The notes beneath the pieces were generated by a model. The model did not search any database. It worked only from the letters and a program-made list of their open reading frames with translations, and was not told the origin of the DNA. Made by a program: the position numbers and the translations under genes. Source: PALSA-693 sp963834725 (GTDB lineage Bacteria; Actinomycetota; Acidimicrobiia; Acidimicrobiales; Palsa-688). Taken from it: DNA of 64,000 bases. The stretch covers positions 3,534,001 through 3,598,000 of the forward strand of contig CAWICN010000001.1 in assembly GCA_963834725.1 (NCBI GenBank), read 5' to 3'. Below, piece after piece: positions 1 through 9,207 of this stretch. The first letter of the stretch is position 1; every line of letters begins with the position of its first letter.

Positions 1-1
1 A

Positions 2-115
2 AGGGGAGACGCGCAGCATCAGGTACATCGCCACGCACAGCGCCAGATACGCCCCCGCAGAGGTCACTACGTCGAGCAATCCGCGTCTAATACGAGGCTG
101 GGTGTAAGCGGACAA
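2..115 (-). CDS. Possible N-terminal piece of a membrane protein, running off the left edge
   Basis: On the reverse strand 38 codons stay open from a possible TTG start at 115 to the window edge. The translation has a basic stretch (RIRRG) followed by a hydrophobic run rich in Ala, Leu, Val and Tyr that would fit one transmembrane helix. Nothing else identifies the product, and the start is a guess. The call rests only on hydrophobicity and an open frame, so it may be chance. Confidence 0.25.
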   Translation of the reverse strand, partial: MSAYTQPRIRRGLLDVVTSAGAYLALCVAMYLMLRVSP

Positions 116-258
116 CGCTCATGCGACGGCGAACGGGTCGATATGAGCGTCATGGCAGGCTCCAATACAGACGGTCAACGGTGCGGATGCCGCAGCCCCC
201 CTCGCTGGCGCACTGCGCGAGATGTGGTCCCCGAGCGCGGGCATGGCCCATCCGGTGC

Positions 259-486
259 TTAGTGCGCGTTGAGGGGTCTTGAGTCGTCACGGCAGATGCT
301 CCTTTCAACGGATGGCGGCCGGGCGCAGCAGCATGCATCGGCAGGACAACGGTACAGGCCCATGTGAATGAGGGCCTCGCCCTGCACGAGGCGCACAGCC
401 TGCCTATCGGCAACGGGCAGCTTGTCGATGTCCATGAGATCCAGGACCTCGGGTGAGCCGTACGAGCGCAAAACGAACGCCTTCAT
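259..486 (-). pseudogene. 5' fragment of a zinc-type alcohol dehydrogenase / quinone oxidoreductase gene
   Basis: An ATG at 486 is preceded by a good GGAG-type ribosome site (gaggaga). It begins a peptide (MKAFVLRSYGSPEVL) that matches the standard N-terminus of medium-chain dehydrogenase/reductase family NADPH:quinone oxidoreductases. Similarity lasts for about 30 codons; the frame then runs into unrelated sequence and stops at 259. The family is normally about 320 residues, so most of the gene, including the nucleotide-binding fold, is missing. The preserved start and ribosome site suggest the break is recent. Confidence 0.55.
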
Positions 487-508
487 CGCATTCTCCTCAT
501 TCGCTACC

Positions 509-667
509 AGCCGGATCGTGATCGAGCAAGCCAAAGGCAAAATCTCCGAGCGTGACGGCGTCGACCCGGCCGAGGCGTTCAACCGGCTACGCAACCACGC
601 TCGCAACAACAACCTGCGCCTCACCGCCGTCGCCGAAGCCGCTATCGCCGGCACCCTCTTGATCTAA
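509..667 (+). pseudogene. ANTAR-domain fragment (5'-truncated transcription antitermination regulator)
   Basis: The 3' end of a gene on the forward strand encodes the typical three-helix ANTAR RNA-binding signature: IEQAKG, then a conserved D/EAF segment (DPAEAF), then an Asn-rich connector and VAEA near the end. ANTAR domains usually close GAF-ANTAR or response-regulator proteins and bind paired hairpins in mRNA leaders. The sensor part is absent: homology begins abruptly near 509, only 22 bp from the start codon of the divergent oxidoreductase fragment. The gene therefore appears cut at a rearrangement junction. Confidence 0.6.
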
Positions 668-1277
668 AAGAGACAGCCATCGCCCCCCCGTGACGCGCGG
701 GGCGCGCCGCCCCAAACGCGCCCTTGAAAGTGCCCCTACCTGGGCGTGGCAACTCATGCTAGCACGGAAGCCCCCAGCGGCGTCGTCCGTCGCACAAAAT
801 CACCCCCGTAAGCCGCCAGGGATACTCGCCACGCCGCGATAGGCCGATTCACATTCGGCGGGCGGGCCACAAGGGTGCGAAGTCGTTCGGGGCCATGGCG
901 GAGACATGGTCCGGATCGCAGATCTCGGCCAGGATGACCCGCCCCGGGTGTTGGCGCCGAACCGATCGGAGAGCTCCTAGAGGCCAAGGTCCGGGCGTCG
1001 GACTTCAGGGTGCATCAGCTTGCTGGGCGCGGGCCCGAGCGGACCGGTGGGCCAACAGTACCGACGCTCCGATCCTGGCAAATACGAACTCAGCGGGCAT
1101 GAGGAGGATTACGACGCCTACCAGACTTGGGAGGCCTGACCGCCGGCACCAATGCCGTCATCGTCAGCTGCCCTTTCCCGTCTCGCAATGTCTTGGCGTG
1201 TCTCGCCTAGTCTTACTCACGTGAGGACCGAGAGAGGGCTGCCTACCGGTCAGGAAGCCTCGGAAGGCAAGCGGACA
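668..1277. other. No convincing gene; GC-rich decayed stretch
   Basis: Open frames are present on both strands, as expected at this GC content, but none has a ribosome site plus recognisable protein features. I see no repeat or hairpin worth naming apart from short GC-rich palindromic runs near 690-720. Confidence 0.5.
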
Positions 1278-1532
1278 GTGGCCGAGGAAAACCCGCCGGT
1301 CGATGCCCGGCGCCAGGCGTTAATGGACGACGACACCATCCTCCGCGACACGCGGTGCCACGGGATCGTCGGCGAGCCGACCGGAGCGCGCTGCGGTCGG
1401 GAATCAGAATTCGTCGTTGACGGCATCTCGGTCTGCGCCGGCCACCTGGCCCAAACCGTCCGCGCCCAGCTCGTCCATGGCGAGGACCCGTCGGTCGTCG
1501 TGATGTCCTCGCCGCCAACGGTCGGGCACTGA
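1278..1532 (+). CDS. Small hypothetical protein, two-cysteine type
   Basis: I chose the GTG at 1278, preceded by a purine-rich ggaaggc motif, over an ATG 126 bases upstream because the intervening residues do not look protein-like. The 84-residue product is acidic and contains Cys residues in RDTRCHG, GARCGRES and SVCAGHL. The spacing is reminiscent of a small zinc-binding or zinc-ribbon-like fold, followed by a helical tail. No family is recognised. The neighbours are decayed fragments, so it is unclear whether it is still expressed. Confidence 0.4.
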   Translation: MAEENPPVDARRQALMDDDTILRDTRCHGIVGEPTGARCGRESEFVVDGISVCAGHLAQTVRAQLVHGEDPSVVVMSSPPTVGH

Positions 1533-2512
1533 CCGACGGCGATACCGCTAAGGTTCGGCCCGGGTGTTGGCGCCGGCTGGAGCCAACCCGTACCTGGGAG
1601 GTACCGACGACGACAGACCACCAGGAGACTCGCCGACCCCCGCTACGCGGCCAAGTTCCTGGCCAGTTCGTCGACTAGAACCGGCCGCGTAACCTCCCCC
1701 GCTTCACTCCGGTCTCGCAGCTAGTGCTCCGGGCTGCCTTGTCCGCCAGCGCGGCGGCTACCAAGTCCCAAAGCAGATCGTTGCGACCCACCGGGGGTCG
1801 ATGACGGTGACTTGCCATGCGGAACGCAGAGCGGCCCGTCCCTCTGGGTGGACGTCCTCGAAGGCGCCGTCGGTGATTTCGACGCTGGATGCTCCGCCTA
1901 CTTGCGTGACTGGCACCAGGCCTCTGACCGTAACTGGGATCACGGAATCGCCCACCAGACCTGGCGGATAAGCCAGCACTACCAGATCACTCATGAGGCC
2001 GGCCACAACCAGACGTTCAGCGACAGCCTCGGAGCAAACGCCGTCTACCCAGGCCCGCTGCCCGCAGCCCTTAAGAACTTTCTCGCCGGGTTGGGAACCG
2101 GTGGTAACCAGCCCGGACCTATTGAATCCACGAGCACGGGGACCAGACCAGTCGTCTCCCAATCAGGCCCACCGCAAGGCTGAGATAAACAGAACGCGAC
2201 TGTGCCCTCAAGCCATCGGGCGGTCAGCTCGCCCATCTCACCGAAAGTACGGGCGGCCTCCCAGAAATGCGAATCTTGCTTCCCCTCGAACTGGTCGCCC
2301 ACGGGACACCAGGTTACAGCTTGCTCCCTTCCTCCAGCCTTCGCCCACTATGCGCCGCAGGAATCGCTGCGGAGCCGTCCACCTCTGCGAACGTCCACCC
2401 AGGGGCCTGGTTGTCAAAGTCAAATGTACGGCCCGACGAAGACGAATACCTCGAAGGAGAACAGTTCGGGCTTAGCGGCGGACGATCTGTGTGTCCCCGC
2501 CGTGTGGTGGCC
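1533..2512. other. No secure gene; one weak reverse-strand open frame
   Basis: A reverse-strand frame of 134 codons (2162 down to 1758) has a plausible alternation of hydrophobic and charged residues in its middle third. An overlapping forward frame of similar length competes with it, and neither has a clear ribosome site or family features. I do not assign a gene here. Confidence 0.4.
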
Positions 2513-2919
2513 TTAGCCGATGAGCCACTCGTGGGGTTCGGAGTCGCGAGGACGGCGAGGGTCGACTCGACTCGCGGGATGGCGCAGCTTCGACAAGGCC
2601 CGGGCCTCGATCTGGCGAATCCGCTCCCGGGTCAGGCTGAAATGCGCGGCCGACCTGGTCAAGGGGCGGGGCTCGCCCGGTCGAGGCCGAAGCGCAGCCG
2701 GAGGATCTCCCGCTCTCGTTCGTCGAGGGCGATGAGCATCTTGTTGACCTCGCCGGAGAACTGGGCGGCGGCGGAGATATTGCTGGCGTCTAGCGAGCGC
2801 GCCGCAGGAAGGAAGGCCCGATATGTTCGGGTTCCGGGTTCATCCGCCAATACGAGCAGGGCATCGTGTTCCGTTGGGCCAGGTGGAGGTAGAGCGTTGG
2901 TGGCGGTCAGCGCCACCAT
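2513..2919 (-). pseudogene. C-terminal remnant of a principal-type (group 1/2) sigma-70 factor
   Basis: Read on the reverse strand, one frame ends in LDEREREILRLRFGLDR, the start of sigma region 4. After a one-base shift near 2655-2668 the next frame continues FSLTRERIRQIEARAL, the helix-turn-helix that contacts the -35 element. It closes with the HEWLIG-stop ending typical of actinobacterial HrdB/SigB-like factors. Regions 1-3 are absent or unrecognisable and region 4 is split by the frameshift, so no functional sigma factor can be made. It is an ancient partial copy rather than the housekeeping gene. Confidence 0.75.
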
Positions 2920-3021
2920 GTAGAGGCTCGAGGTCGACGACGCGCCAGATTCCGTCGTTGTCCGAGGTGAGTTCTGGAAGGGAGCGCCTCATCTCTTTCC
3001 GCTGCGGCTTGGGCCTTGACG

Positions 3022-3057
3022 GACAAAAAGACGACTTCCTAGGGTCGCCTTTTTGTC
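3022..3057. terminator. Terminator-like hairpin with A/T-rich stem base
   Basis: A 14-base arm (3022-3035, GACAAAAAGACGAC) is repeated inverted at 3044-3057 with one mismatch, around an 8-base loop. The arms carry a run of A on one side and T on the other, as in bidirectional intrinsic terminators. It lies upstream of the sigma-factor remnant and may have belonged to a lost neighbour. Confidence 0.55.
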
Positions 3058-3211
3058 GTTAATGCTTCTGTATGGCTCCGTCATCATCCCGGTTCCGCTC
3101 GCACGGGTGGGACCGCCTCGTCTCAGGCGCGCACCGTAGCGCAGCCCGGACATTGGGCCGGTTCTAGTCGACGAACTGGTATTGATGACGTTTCGGTGGT
3201 AGGACCCTAGC

Positions 3212-3234
3212 GGTGATCACCTGACGTGATCACC
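3212..3234. promoter_or_regulatory. Perfect 9-bp inverted repeat, operator-like
   Basis: GGTGATCAC at 3212-3220 is followed after five bases by its exact complement GTGATCACC (3226-3234). Each arm contains the self-complementary core TGATCA. The symmetry and length fit a dimeric repressor operator, but no intact gene starts just downstream, so its target is unknown or lost. Confidence 0.4.
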
Positions 3235-3666
3235 TCCAAGGTCCAACTCAGTCGAGCGGGCCAACCTCAACGGATGAGCTTTGTGTATTCACATCGCCCT
3301 CCTCTCTACTATTGCAGTCTAGCACCTCCTGGCACTTCCCGTCGGATGCAAGTAGCTCACTTCGAGTTGGGCCGCCATTGCACCGGGCGAGATGGCAGGC
3401 TCCGGCGGAACCCAGACTTCCGCTTTAGGTTAACGATCCGCGCCGAAACGGGACTTTCTCTAGGGGGCACTGTCTGAATCGTCCAACGATCAGGTGCAGC
3501 GGGTGCGGGGGTATTTGTCTGGCTGGAGCGCAACTTCTCGCCTCGGGTCCCGACTATGGCGTACCGAACGAGACGGTTCCCGGCCCACCCACATCCGAGG
3601 CGGCGCAGGGTGACGGGCGAGGGACGGAATGTCACAAAGATGGTCCCAGCGTCGAGTCGACACGGC

Positions 3667-4893
3667 TAGTGGGTCGGCACCTATCGATCCGCCGGTAATT
3701 GTGGGTCAGGCGACTTTGCGTCGATTTTCGAGTCTTTTGACGACAGAGTCGTGGTGGTCGCGGTTGCGGCGGCGGATGTAGGCCTGGGTGGCTTTGTTGA
3801 ACTCGTCCCAGTCGGGGTAATCGGAGCCGTTGATGACGAACTCGACGTAGGCCCAGAAGTGGCATTCGATGCGGTTGAGGTGGCTGGCGTTGGTCGGTGT
3901 GGGCAGCAGCCCCACCTGATGGGCGACCGCCCAGTCGCGGATTTCTTGGGTCCAGTGGGCGGACAGGCCGTCCATGACGATGTAGACCTGGACGTCGGGC
4001 GGGTAGCGGCGGCGGATGTCTTTGAGGAACTCCAGCACCACTTTGGCGGTCACCGAGCGGGCTTCGAGTCGACCCCACAGACGGTCGGCGCCCACGTCGT
4101 AGGCGCCCAGCAGCTTGCGAGTGCCTTTGTTCTTCTTGTAGGTGGCCCGCTGGCGGGCCGGGCGCTTCTGGGCGAACCAGCCCCGACCGGGGTGCGGCTT
4201 GAGGGAGATGGGACCGCACTCATCGAAGCTGACCAGCACCCCATCCAGGGTGCCGGCCGCGGCTGCTTTGTAGGCCCCCAGCACCCACTGCTTCTTCGGT
4301 TCGTAGAGCGGGTCGTTGGACCACTTCCAGGTGCGGGTCCGCTGGGCGGTGATGCCCATCTTGTTCAATAGGCGGCGCAGATGCTCCTTGGAGATCGTGC
4401 GTAGCACCCGATGGCGGATCAGGTAGCGGCGCAGGCGCGACAGCGACCAGCGGGTGCCGGGCTCACCGAGATCGCCGGGACGGGCGAGGGCGATAGCCCG
4501 GATGGCTTCCCGGGTGTCATTATCGATCCTCCTCGGATGCCCGCCCCCGGTGGGAGGGCGCAGCGAATCCATCCCGTCGGCGTTGAACTCGGCGATCACC
4601 CGGCGCACCTGGTTCTCGTCGGTCTGCAACACCCGAGCAATTTCCGGTGCGGCCACCTGCGCATCGGAGGCCAGGAGGATCTGCGCCCGCTGGCGCAGGG
4701 CGAACACCTTCGACTGACGCGAGATCCTCCGCAAGCGGGTTGCCTCCTCCGGGCTGAGATCTCGTACGAACACCGCCGGCGGGCGAGCCAACCTGACCTC
4801 CTCCAAGTCCAGGCTCCGCCCGCACCAGCATCTTTATGTACCGCGAATTACAAGTGTGGGATTACCGGCGTCAGGTTCGGTGCCGCCCCACTA
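3667..4893 (-). mobile_element. IS630-family insertion sequence with bipartite terminal inverted repeats
   Basis: The left end reads tagtgggtcggcacc (3667-3681) and the right end reads its near-complement ggtgccgccccacta (4879-4893), with one mismatch. Eight unrelated bases further in, both ends carry the same ten bases, cgccggtaat. The outermost TA at each end is the expected duplicated TA target of IS630 elements. Total length is about 1227 bp, normal for the family, and it encloses one transposase gene. The element looks complete. Confidence 0.85.
3706..4806 (-). CDS. IS630-family transposase
   Basis: The 366-residue protein has an N-terminal helix-turn-helix region (residues about 10-130), in which DENQVRRVIAEFN is the recognition part. 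A DDE catalytic domain follows, with the three acidic residues in SFDECGP, IVMDGLSAH and NRIECHFW, the normal IS630 order and spacing. The length is typical and the frame is unbroken. It sits 25 bp inside the right-hand half of the element's left inverted repeat. The protein would cut and paste the element into TA dinucleotides. It is different from the second IS630-type transposase at 31121, which has a longer C-terminal basic tail. Confidence 0.92.
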   Translation of the reverse strand: MEEVRLARPPAVFVRDLSPEEATRLRRISRQSKVFALRQRAQILLASDAQVAAPEIARVLQTDENQVRRVIAEFNADGMDSLRPPTGGGHPRRIDNDTREAIRAIALARPGDLGEPGTRWSLSRLRRYLIRHRVLRTISKEHLRRLLNKMGITAQRTRTWKWSNDPLYEPKKQWVLGAYKAAAAGTLDGVLVSFDECGPISLKPHPGRGWFAQKRPARQRATYKKNKGTRKLLGAYDVGADRLWGRLEARSVTAKVVLEFLKDIRRRYPPDVQVYIVMDGLSAHWTQEIRDWAVAHQVGLLPTPTNASHLNRIECHFWAYVEFVINGSDYPDWDEFNKATQAYIRRRNRDHHDSVVKRLENRRKVA

Positions 4894-5252
4894 GGCGCGC
4901 CGCCTTGGCCGCCTGACCATGAGATATCTGACGCGAGTGAAGCAGCGGGTCGGTACTACCTACACCCGATCGCAGAGGTAGCTGCTGCTCGGCAGTTTTG
5001 GCTGAAGCTGGCTGACTTCGACTTGCTGCGTCCGAGTCCGTCCGGCTCGGCATCGGGCATGAGGGTTTAGCTCCTTAATACGTTCGACTCGGCGACCCCG
5101 GCCGGCTGTTGGTGACATTTCTATCTGGTCACCGGGTCGGCCAGCTTTGGCAGCGCTCGTCCGGTGACTTGTGCCCTCGTCTGAATGGCCCTGCCCGCTG
5201 TCGTACGCCGTCGACCTACCTCTCGACGAAGCAGGATGCGCCACTCCCCTTC
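4894..5252. other. No gene seen between the IS630 element and a transposase remnant
   Basis: Short open frames only. The sequence just right of the IS630 end may be the flank into which the element jumped, but no coding homology is visible. Confidence 0.4.
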
Positions 5253-5387
5253 GTGATCGAGCGCACCTTCGGCGAGACCCCCCGGCGGGCCAAGGTGATC
5301 GGACGGCTCCCCGGCGAACGGACCTGCGTCGGTGTGGTGTGGGCAGTGCTCAGCCGAGACACCTGGGCTGGCGGGGTGTGGTCATGA
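5253..5387 (+). pseudogene. C-terminal fragment of an IS256/mutator-family transposase
   Basis: About 44 codons match the conserved tail of IS256-type transposases: an Ile-Glu-Arg start (VIERTFGE), then RRAKVIGRLPGE, then a hydrophobic VGVVWAVL segment and a Trp-Gly ending before the stop at 5385-5387. The whole catalytic region that should precede it (over 350 residues) is missing. No terminal repeat was found, so this is a dead remnant. Confidence 0.6.
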
Positions 5388-5528
5388 CCCCCGCCGCCGT
5401 CCCCTCAGCTACAGGAGTTGCGCCGCCAGCCGTTCGGACCACCCACCAGCGAGGAGGTCACCACCAGCACCGACACAACCGTCACAGTCGCGTGACATCA
5501 TCGACCAGGAGCCTGCGTTCGTCGTCAT

Positions 5529-5756
5529 TTACATGGCTCCTGGGAGGCCACGACGGCGGGTTTTGTTGGCCACGATCCGGGCGACCCGGGGAGTGCCGAT
5601 CGGGCGGGGCTGGCCCGATTCCGGCCGAGCCAGGACAACCATGGCCGGTCGCTGGGTCCGCAATTCGACCGGGATGTCGATTGCGGAGAATCCCGGCATC
5701 ACGTGGGATAACACCAAGATCTTGATCTGATTGGACTCCCGGGGCTGCATTTTCAC
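5529..5756 (-). CDS. Small hypothetical protein, doubtful
   Basis: A 75-codon reverse frame from GTG 5756 reads like ordinary protein, with VLVLSH-like and MVVLARPE hydrophobic strands and a basic end KTRRRGLPGAM. No family is recognised and the ribosome site is poor. It is listed because its composition is better than the competing frames; it could still be spurious. Confidence 0.25.
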   Translation of the reverse strand: MKMQPRESNQIKILVLSHVMPGFSAIDIPVELRTQRPAMVVLARPESGQPRPIGTPRVARIVANKTRRRGLPGAM

Positions 5757-6163
5757 TTCGAACGCGAAGCAAAGGAACGATCACGACACCAGGCTCTCCG
5801 GACGTAAAGATCGATTCGGGAGATGTCTACCCGGCGCCGACCGCCAACACCGTGTGATCACGGGGTGCGATCGACGCCTGGCAGCCCAGGGTCGGTGGTT
5901 GCGGTTTCCTGTCCCTGACGATTTCAAAGGCGATTCCCCGCTTTTTGCAACGACCTCACCAGGTTTCCTTCGAGAACAGGCGAACGCTGGCAGTTGGCGG
6001 GAACGCCGCTGCAGCGGGTATACCTTCGCAGTGCGAGGCGGGCGGGCGGAGGTTCAGCTGCCGGGTTCCGTCTGTTGTGCTCCCCTTCGGGCGCAGCCGG
6101 TCTCACCGTGCGAGATCGCTGAACACGCGACGTACGGTGGCGTAGACATTTCGCAGCGGCGCG
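5757..6163. other. No gene seen
   Basis: A long forward frame crosses this stretch, but its composition (Arg, Gly and Pro rich, no secondary-structure periodicity) is that of a GC-driven chance frame. The only recognisable coding part lies further right, in the HicA remnant. Confidence 0.4.
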
Positions 6164-6393
6164 GTGCACTTGACGGTGCGGGTGGCCTTCGGCAGCGTCC
6201 AGTTCTGTGCGAACCCGGCGAGCCTCTGCTTAGAACAAGACGGCTGGCAGCTCACCGGCCAGCGCGGCAGCCACCGCTGGATCGGCACCCGGCCAAGCCC
6301 GGCAAGGTCACCGTGGCGGGCACACCGAGCACCGATATCCCACCCGGTACGCTGGGAAACACCTTCAAGCAGGCAGCACTGCGAGGTCAGTAA
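6164..6393 (+). pseudogene. hicA: hicA toxin remnant (frameshifted)
   Basis: HicA toxins are about 60-residue mRNA interferases with a double-stranded-RNA-binding-like fold and a catalytic His in a G-S-H-R motif. Here one frame gives LEQDGWQLTGQRGSHRW and, after a one-base slip near 6281-6287, the next frame gives HPAKPGKVTVAG and then PPGTLGNTFKQAAL before the stop at 6391. Both halves of the family signature are present in the right order, but in two frames, and the first residues are unconvincing. The adjacent hicB remnant supports the call. Inactive unless the shift is a sequence error. Confidence 0.7.
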
Positions 6394-6434
6394 TGGTTAC
6401 CGGGACAGTCATCTAAGAACGCGGGCCGACGAGT

Positions 6435-6605
6435 TGGGGCGCCTACGTCCCCGCTCTGCCCGGTCTCGGGGTCGCGGCCGAGACCCGCGCCGAAGTCGAG
6501 CGGCTCATCCGCGAAGCCATCCCGTTCCACCTGGAGGGCCTGGTTGAGGACGGCCTGCCCATCCCCGACCCTGCCAGCATAGAAGCCGAAGCCGTCGCCG
6601 TCTAA
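6435..6605 (+). pseudogene. hicB: hicB antitoxin remnant (5' end degraded)
   Basis: Starting at 6435 an open frame of 56 codons reads WGAYVPALPGLGVAAETRAEVERLI, then REAIPFHLEGLVEDGLPIP. This is the partial RNase-H-like fold of HicB, including the classic E-AI-FHLEGL helix. It lies about 40 bp after the hicA stop, the usual order. The first 10-15 residues and a start codon cannot be found in this frame, so the 5' end is damaged. HicB normally neutralises HicA and represses the operon; neither activity is likely here. Confidence 0.7.
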
Positions 6606-7371
6606 TCGCTCACCGGCGACGCCGAAAGCCAGGTCGGTCTCGACGGCGGCCGCTCCCAACGACAGGCTGTCTGAGAGCGGTCATGGGGGCTTCGACGGTG
6701 CGCTAAGCCCACCCGAACGGGCCGAGGCAGGCTCCCTCGATTTCATAGGTGGAGCGCTCGGCGAAGGCGAGCTGGGCCGGGCAAGCGATCGGGTCACGCC
6801 CGGTTGAAGAACGATCTGCTCGACGCCGGACCTTGGTCAATGTTGTTGACGCTCCGATTTGCTGCCCGAGGCGTCGACGACGCCGCAGGCGGCAGGAGTT
6901 GCCGATGATCCTGCCTCACCGGGCGGCGCTGGCGCGCCAGCGCACCGTCTTCATAAGACTCGACGTGCGCGCCGTGCTGGCCGACCGTGGCCCAGGACAT
7001 CGCGCCGAAACGTCCCGTCCGAGTGAGCGAGCCATTGCCGAATTGCCTGGAGGCGTCCGGTTCTTCTTCGTAGGCTGCTCGCATCGGCGTTGGTGGTCAC
7101 CGCGGCGGGTGCCCCCTGCCTCGCCTCGATTCAAAATGCCGGTCCTGCCTCTCCGCACGCCTCAGGCAAGTCTTGGAGCCGAGGAACCCCGCCTTCGCCC
7201 GGTGGGCGTTCGCCCCCAAGAAGTGCGCGAGTCAGGACTTCGCGACATCATCACGCGCACCATCATCCGATCCGCACAGGTGGTCGATAGGTGGGGCGGA
7301 GATGATTGGGCGACGTTGTAGCCGCAGCCCGAATCGACCCTGCCGACCGCGTTTTGCGTTTATGGTTTGAT
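6606..7371. other. No secure gene between the HicAB remnant and the hemerythrin-like gene
   Basis: Overlapping frames on both strands reach 190 codons, but none has family features or a ribosome site. I could not recognise any remnant here. Confidence 0.4.
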
Positions 7372-7842
7372 ATGGCCAATGACCAGACGCTTGGACAGGA
7401 ACCGTTCGAGAGATCCCGCGAGCATCGCCGTGGTGTCCAACAAGCGTGCGTGGATCTCGACCACGCGCTGGCCCGGCCGGCCGGCCTGGACCCAAGAAGA
7501 TGGTCGGCTGATGCGGCCGTCCGCCTTGGCCAGTTGAACGAGGCATTCCAGCATCATGTACTCCAAAGCGAGGGGCCTGAGGGTCTTTTGCCTCAGATCG
7601 TAGAGGCCGCTCCCCGGTTGGCCCACGCTGTGGAGCAAGTCATACAGGATCATCGGGCTCTTCTCGCCGAAATCGACCGCCTGGAAACGGCCGCCAAGGA
7701 CGTCGAGGATGCCGGTGAGATCCACAAAGTCCGCGAAGGATCGCTGCGCCTCCTGCAAAGCATCGCCGCCCATCGTCAAAGCGGGGCGGACCTGATCTAC
7801 GAGGCGTACTCGGTCGACGTAGAGGGGGGTGAGTCTGGCTAA
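7372..7842 (+). CDS. All-helical hemerythrin-like hypothetical protein
   Basis: The 156-residue product is predicted to be almost entirely helical. Regularly placed His and Glu residues (LNEAFQHHV, PRLAHAVEQVIQDHRALL, LLQSIAAHRQ) resemble the diiron ligand pattern of hemerythrin-fold proteins, but not every canonical ligand can be placed. I chose ATG 7372 because the residues before it in the same frame do not look coding; the ribosome site is weak. Such proteins often accompany stress genes, and a universal stress protein lies 0.9 kb downstream on the other strand. The hemerythrin assignment is an inference. Confidence 0.55.
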   Translation: MANDQTLGQEPFERSREHRRGVQQACVDLDHALARPAGLDPRRWSADAAVRLGQLNEAFQHHVLQSEGPEGLLPQIVEAAPRLAHAVEQVIQDHRALLAEIDRLETAAKDVEDAGEIHKVREGSLRLLQSIAAHRQSGADLIYEAYSVDVEGGESG

Positions 7843-8763
7843 CAACTCGAGGCCAGACGCTGTGCCGGGTGCCCGTGGGTTACCTCATGTGAAACGCCGG
7901 CGGGTGGACCAACCGCTCGGTTCGGCGGCGGGATCTCGGGTTGATGTCAGGTTGCGGTAAGTTGGCGCCGGACTGCGACCGGGGCCGAGCCAGTCCCCTC
8001 GGCGACGCCAAATGGATCCAGGCCGCGGTTGACGGGCCCTCCAGACAGAGACGGATGTATCAGGGACGCGTCAGATGGTGAGACCTTTGCGAATCCGCTG
8101 TACGTCCCTCTTGTACGAGCCTGGCGGCCGGGTCGCCAACATCGGCGGCCCCCGGCGAGCCGGTCACCCCGCATCTCGAAGACTCGTGGACTCGCGACGT
8201 GACGATCACGATCGGACTTGTTGATTAGCACTCGACCCCGACTCGGTTGGCCGCGCCACCACAGGCCAACTCGATGTCGCTCACCGCGTCACCCACCACC
8301 TTCCCTCTGGGCGGGGCACCTCGGGCTTACGACATGTTCGGCCGAGCGAACCTGACCGCAGTGCAAAGGGTCGTCCTCACCGACGCTTGCGCCCTCGCGC
8401 CCCGCTGGCGTTGCGCTGCGGAACCCGGCCCTTCGAGCTGATACCCCGGCCCTTCGAGCTGATACCAAGGAGGCTCGTGTGCGGCTGGGGCGCCCTCGTC
8501 CGACTCGACCGTGGTCATATCAATACGGCGTGGGAGACCGAGCATCACCACTTCGCGGGACCACGAGGTGGCAGTGGGCTCTTCAGACCGGCGGGTTGCA
8601 TATGGGATCACCATCGACCACCGGTCAGAAACGTTCGATATTCCCACAAGTTGGAGCGCTGAAACTCGGCGAGGAGCGCTCGTTGGTGCGGAGATTACTG
8701 GGGCTTCGCCTTGGGGCTTGCCTTCGGGGCGGGCGTCGAGGTTAGGGACGGGATGTCGGCCGG
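7843..8763. other. No secure gene; contains a short tandem repeat
   Basis: Several overlapping frames near 100 codons exist on both strands, without recognisable families. The only clear structure is the 21-bp tandem duplication at 8425-8466, described separately. Confidence 0.4.
8425..8466. repeat. Perfect 21-bp tandem repeat, two copies
   Basis: Positions 8425-8445 are repeated exactly at 8446-8466 (unit begins ccggcccttcgagctg). The unit length keeps any reading frame, so it looks like a local slippage duplication. Function unknown. Confidence 0.8.
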
Positions 8764-9207
8764 CTAGGGCGTGTGCACGATGAGCAGGTGGCAGGGACAG
8801 TGGTGGGAGACCTTGTTGGGGACGCCGGCCAGCAAGAACCGCTTGCTCCCCTCCGCGCCCTGATTGCCGACCACGATGAGATCAGCGTCGACCTCCTCGG
8901 CTACATCAAGGATGACCGACGCGGGGTGGCCCAGGCGGGCATAGGTCTGGGAGGGAACGCGCGCCTCGTCGGCGCGGTCGGCGGCGGCGCTGAGAATTGA
9001 CCGGACCACGTAGGCCTCGTCGACCTCGGCCCGTTTGTCGGGGGGCAGGCCGCGCTGGTGCTGGGAGATCTCTTCAGGCGTGAGCGGCCGGTAGGCCGTG
9101 ACGATGTGCCGGCGGGCGGTCTCCTGGGCAGCGAGATAGATGGCGTGATCGAGGGCGTGCAAGGCCGCAGTAGATCCGTCCATGCCGACGACGATCTCTC
9201 GGTACAC
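8764..9207 (-). CDS. Universal stress protein (UspA family)
   Basis: This 147-residue single-domain Usp protein starts MYREIVVGMDGS, the standard first strand and phosphate-contacting loop. It ends with the GNQG motif and the SKRFLLAGVPNKV segment that forms the nucleotide-binding loop of ATP-binding members. In that segment the usual Gly-Ser pair is replaced by Ala-Gly, so nucleotide binding may be altered. The length is normal and the frame unbroken. It is apparently a one-gene transcript, divergent from the STAS pseudogene at 9601. Family members bind ATP and support survival in starvation or hypoxia. Confidence 0.9.
   Translation of the reverse strand: MYREIVVGMDGSTAALHALDHAIYLAAQETARRHIVTAYRPLTPEEISQHQRGLPPDKRAEVDEAYVVRSILSAAADRADEARVPSQTYARLGHPASVILDVAEEVDADLIVVGNQGAEGSKRFLLAGVPNKVSHHCPCHLLIVHTP

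Noticed and set aside
895..1224. A 109-codon forward frame
   Set aside because: No ribosome site, low-complexity Arg/Ala/Gly composition and no recognisable motif.
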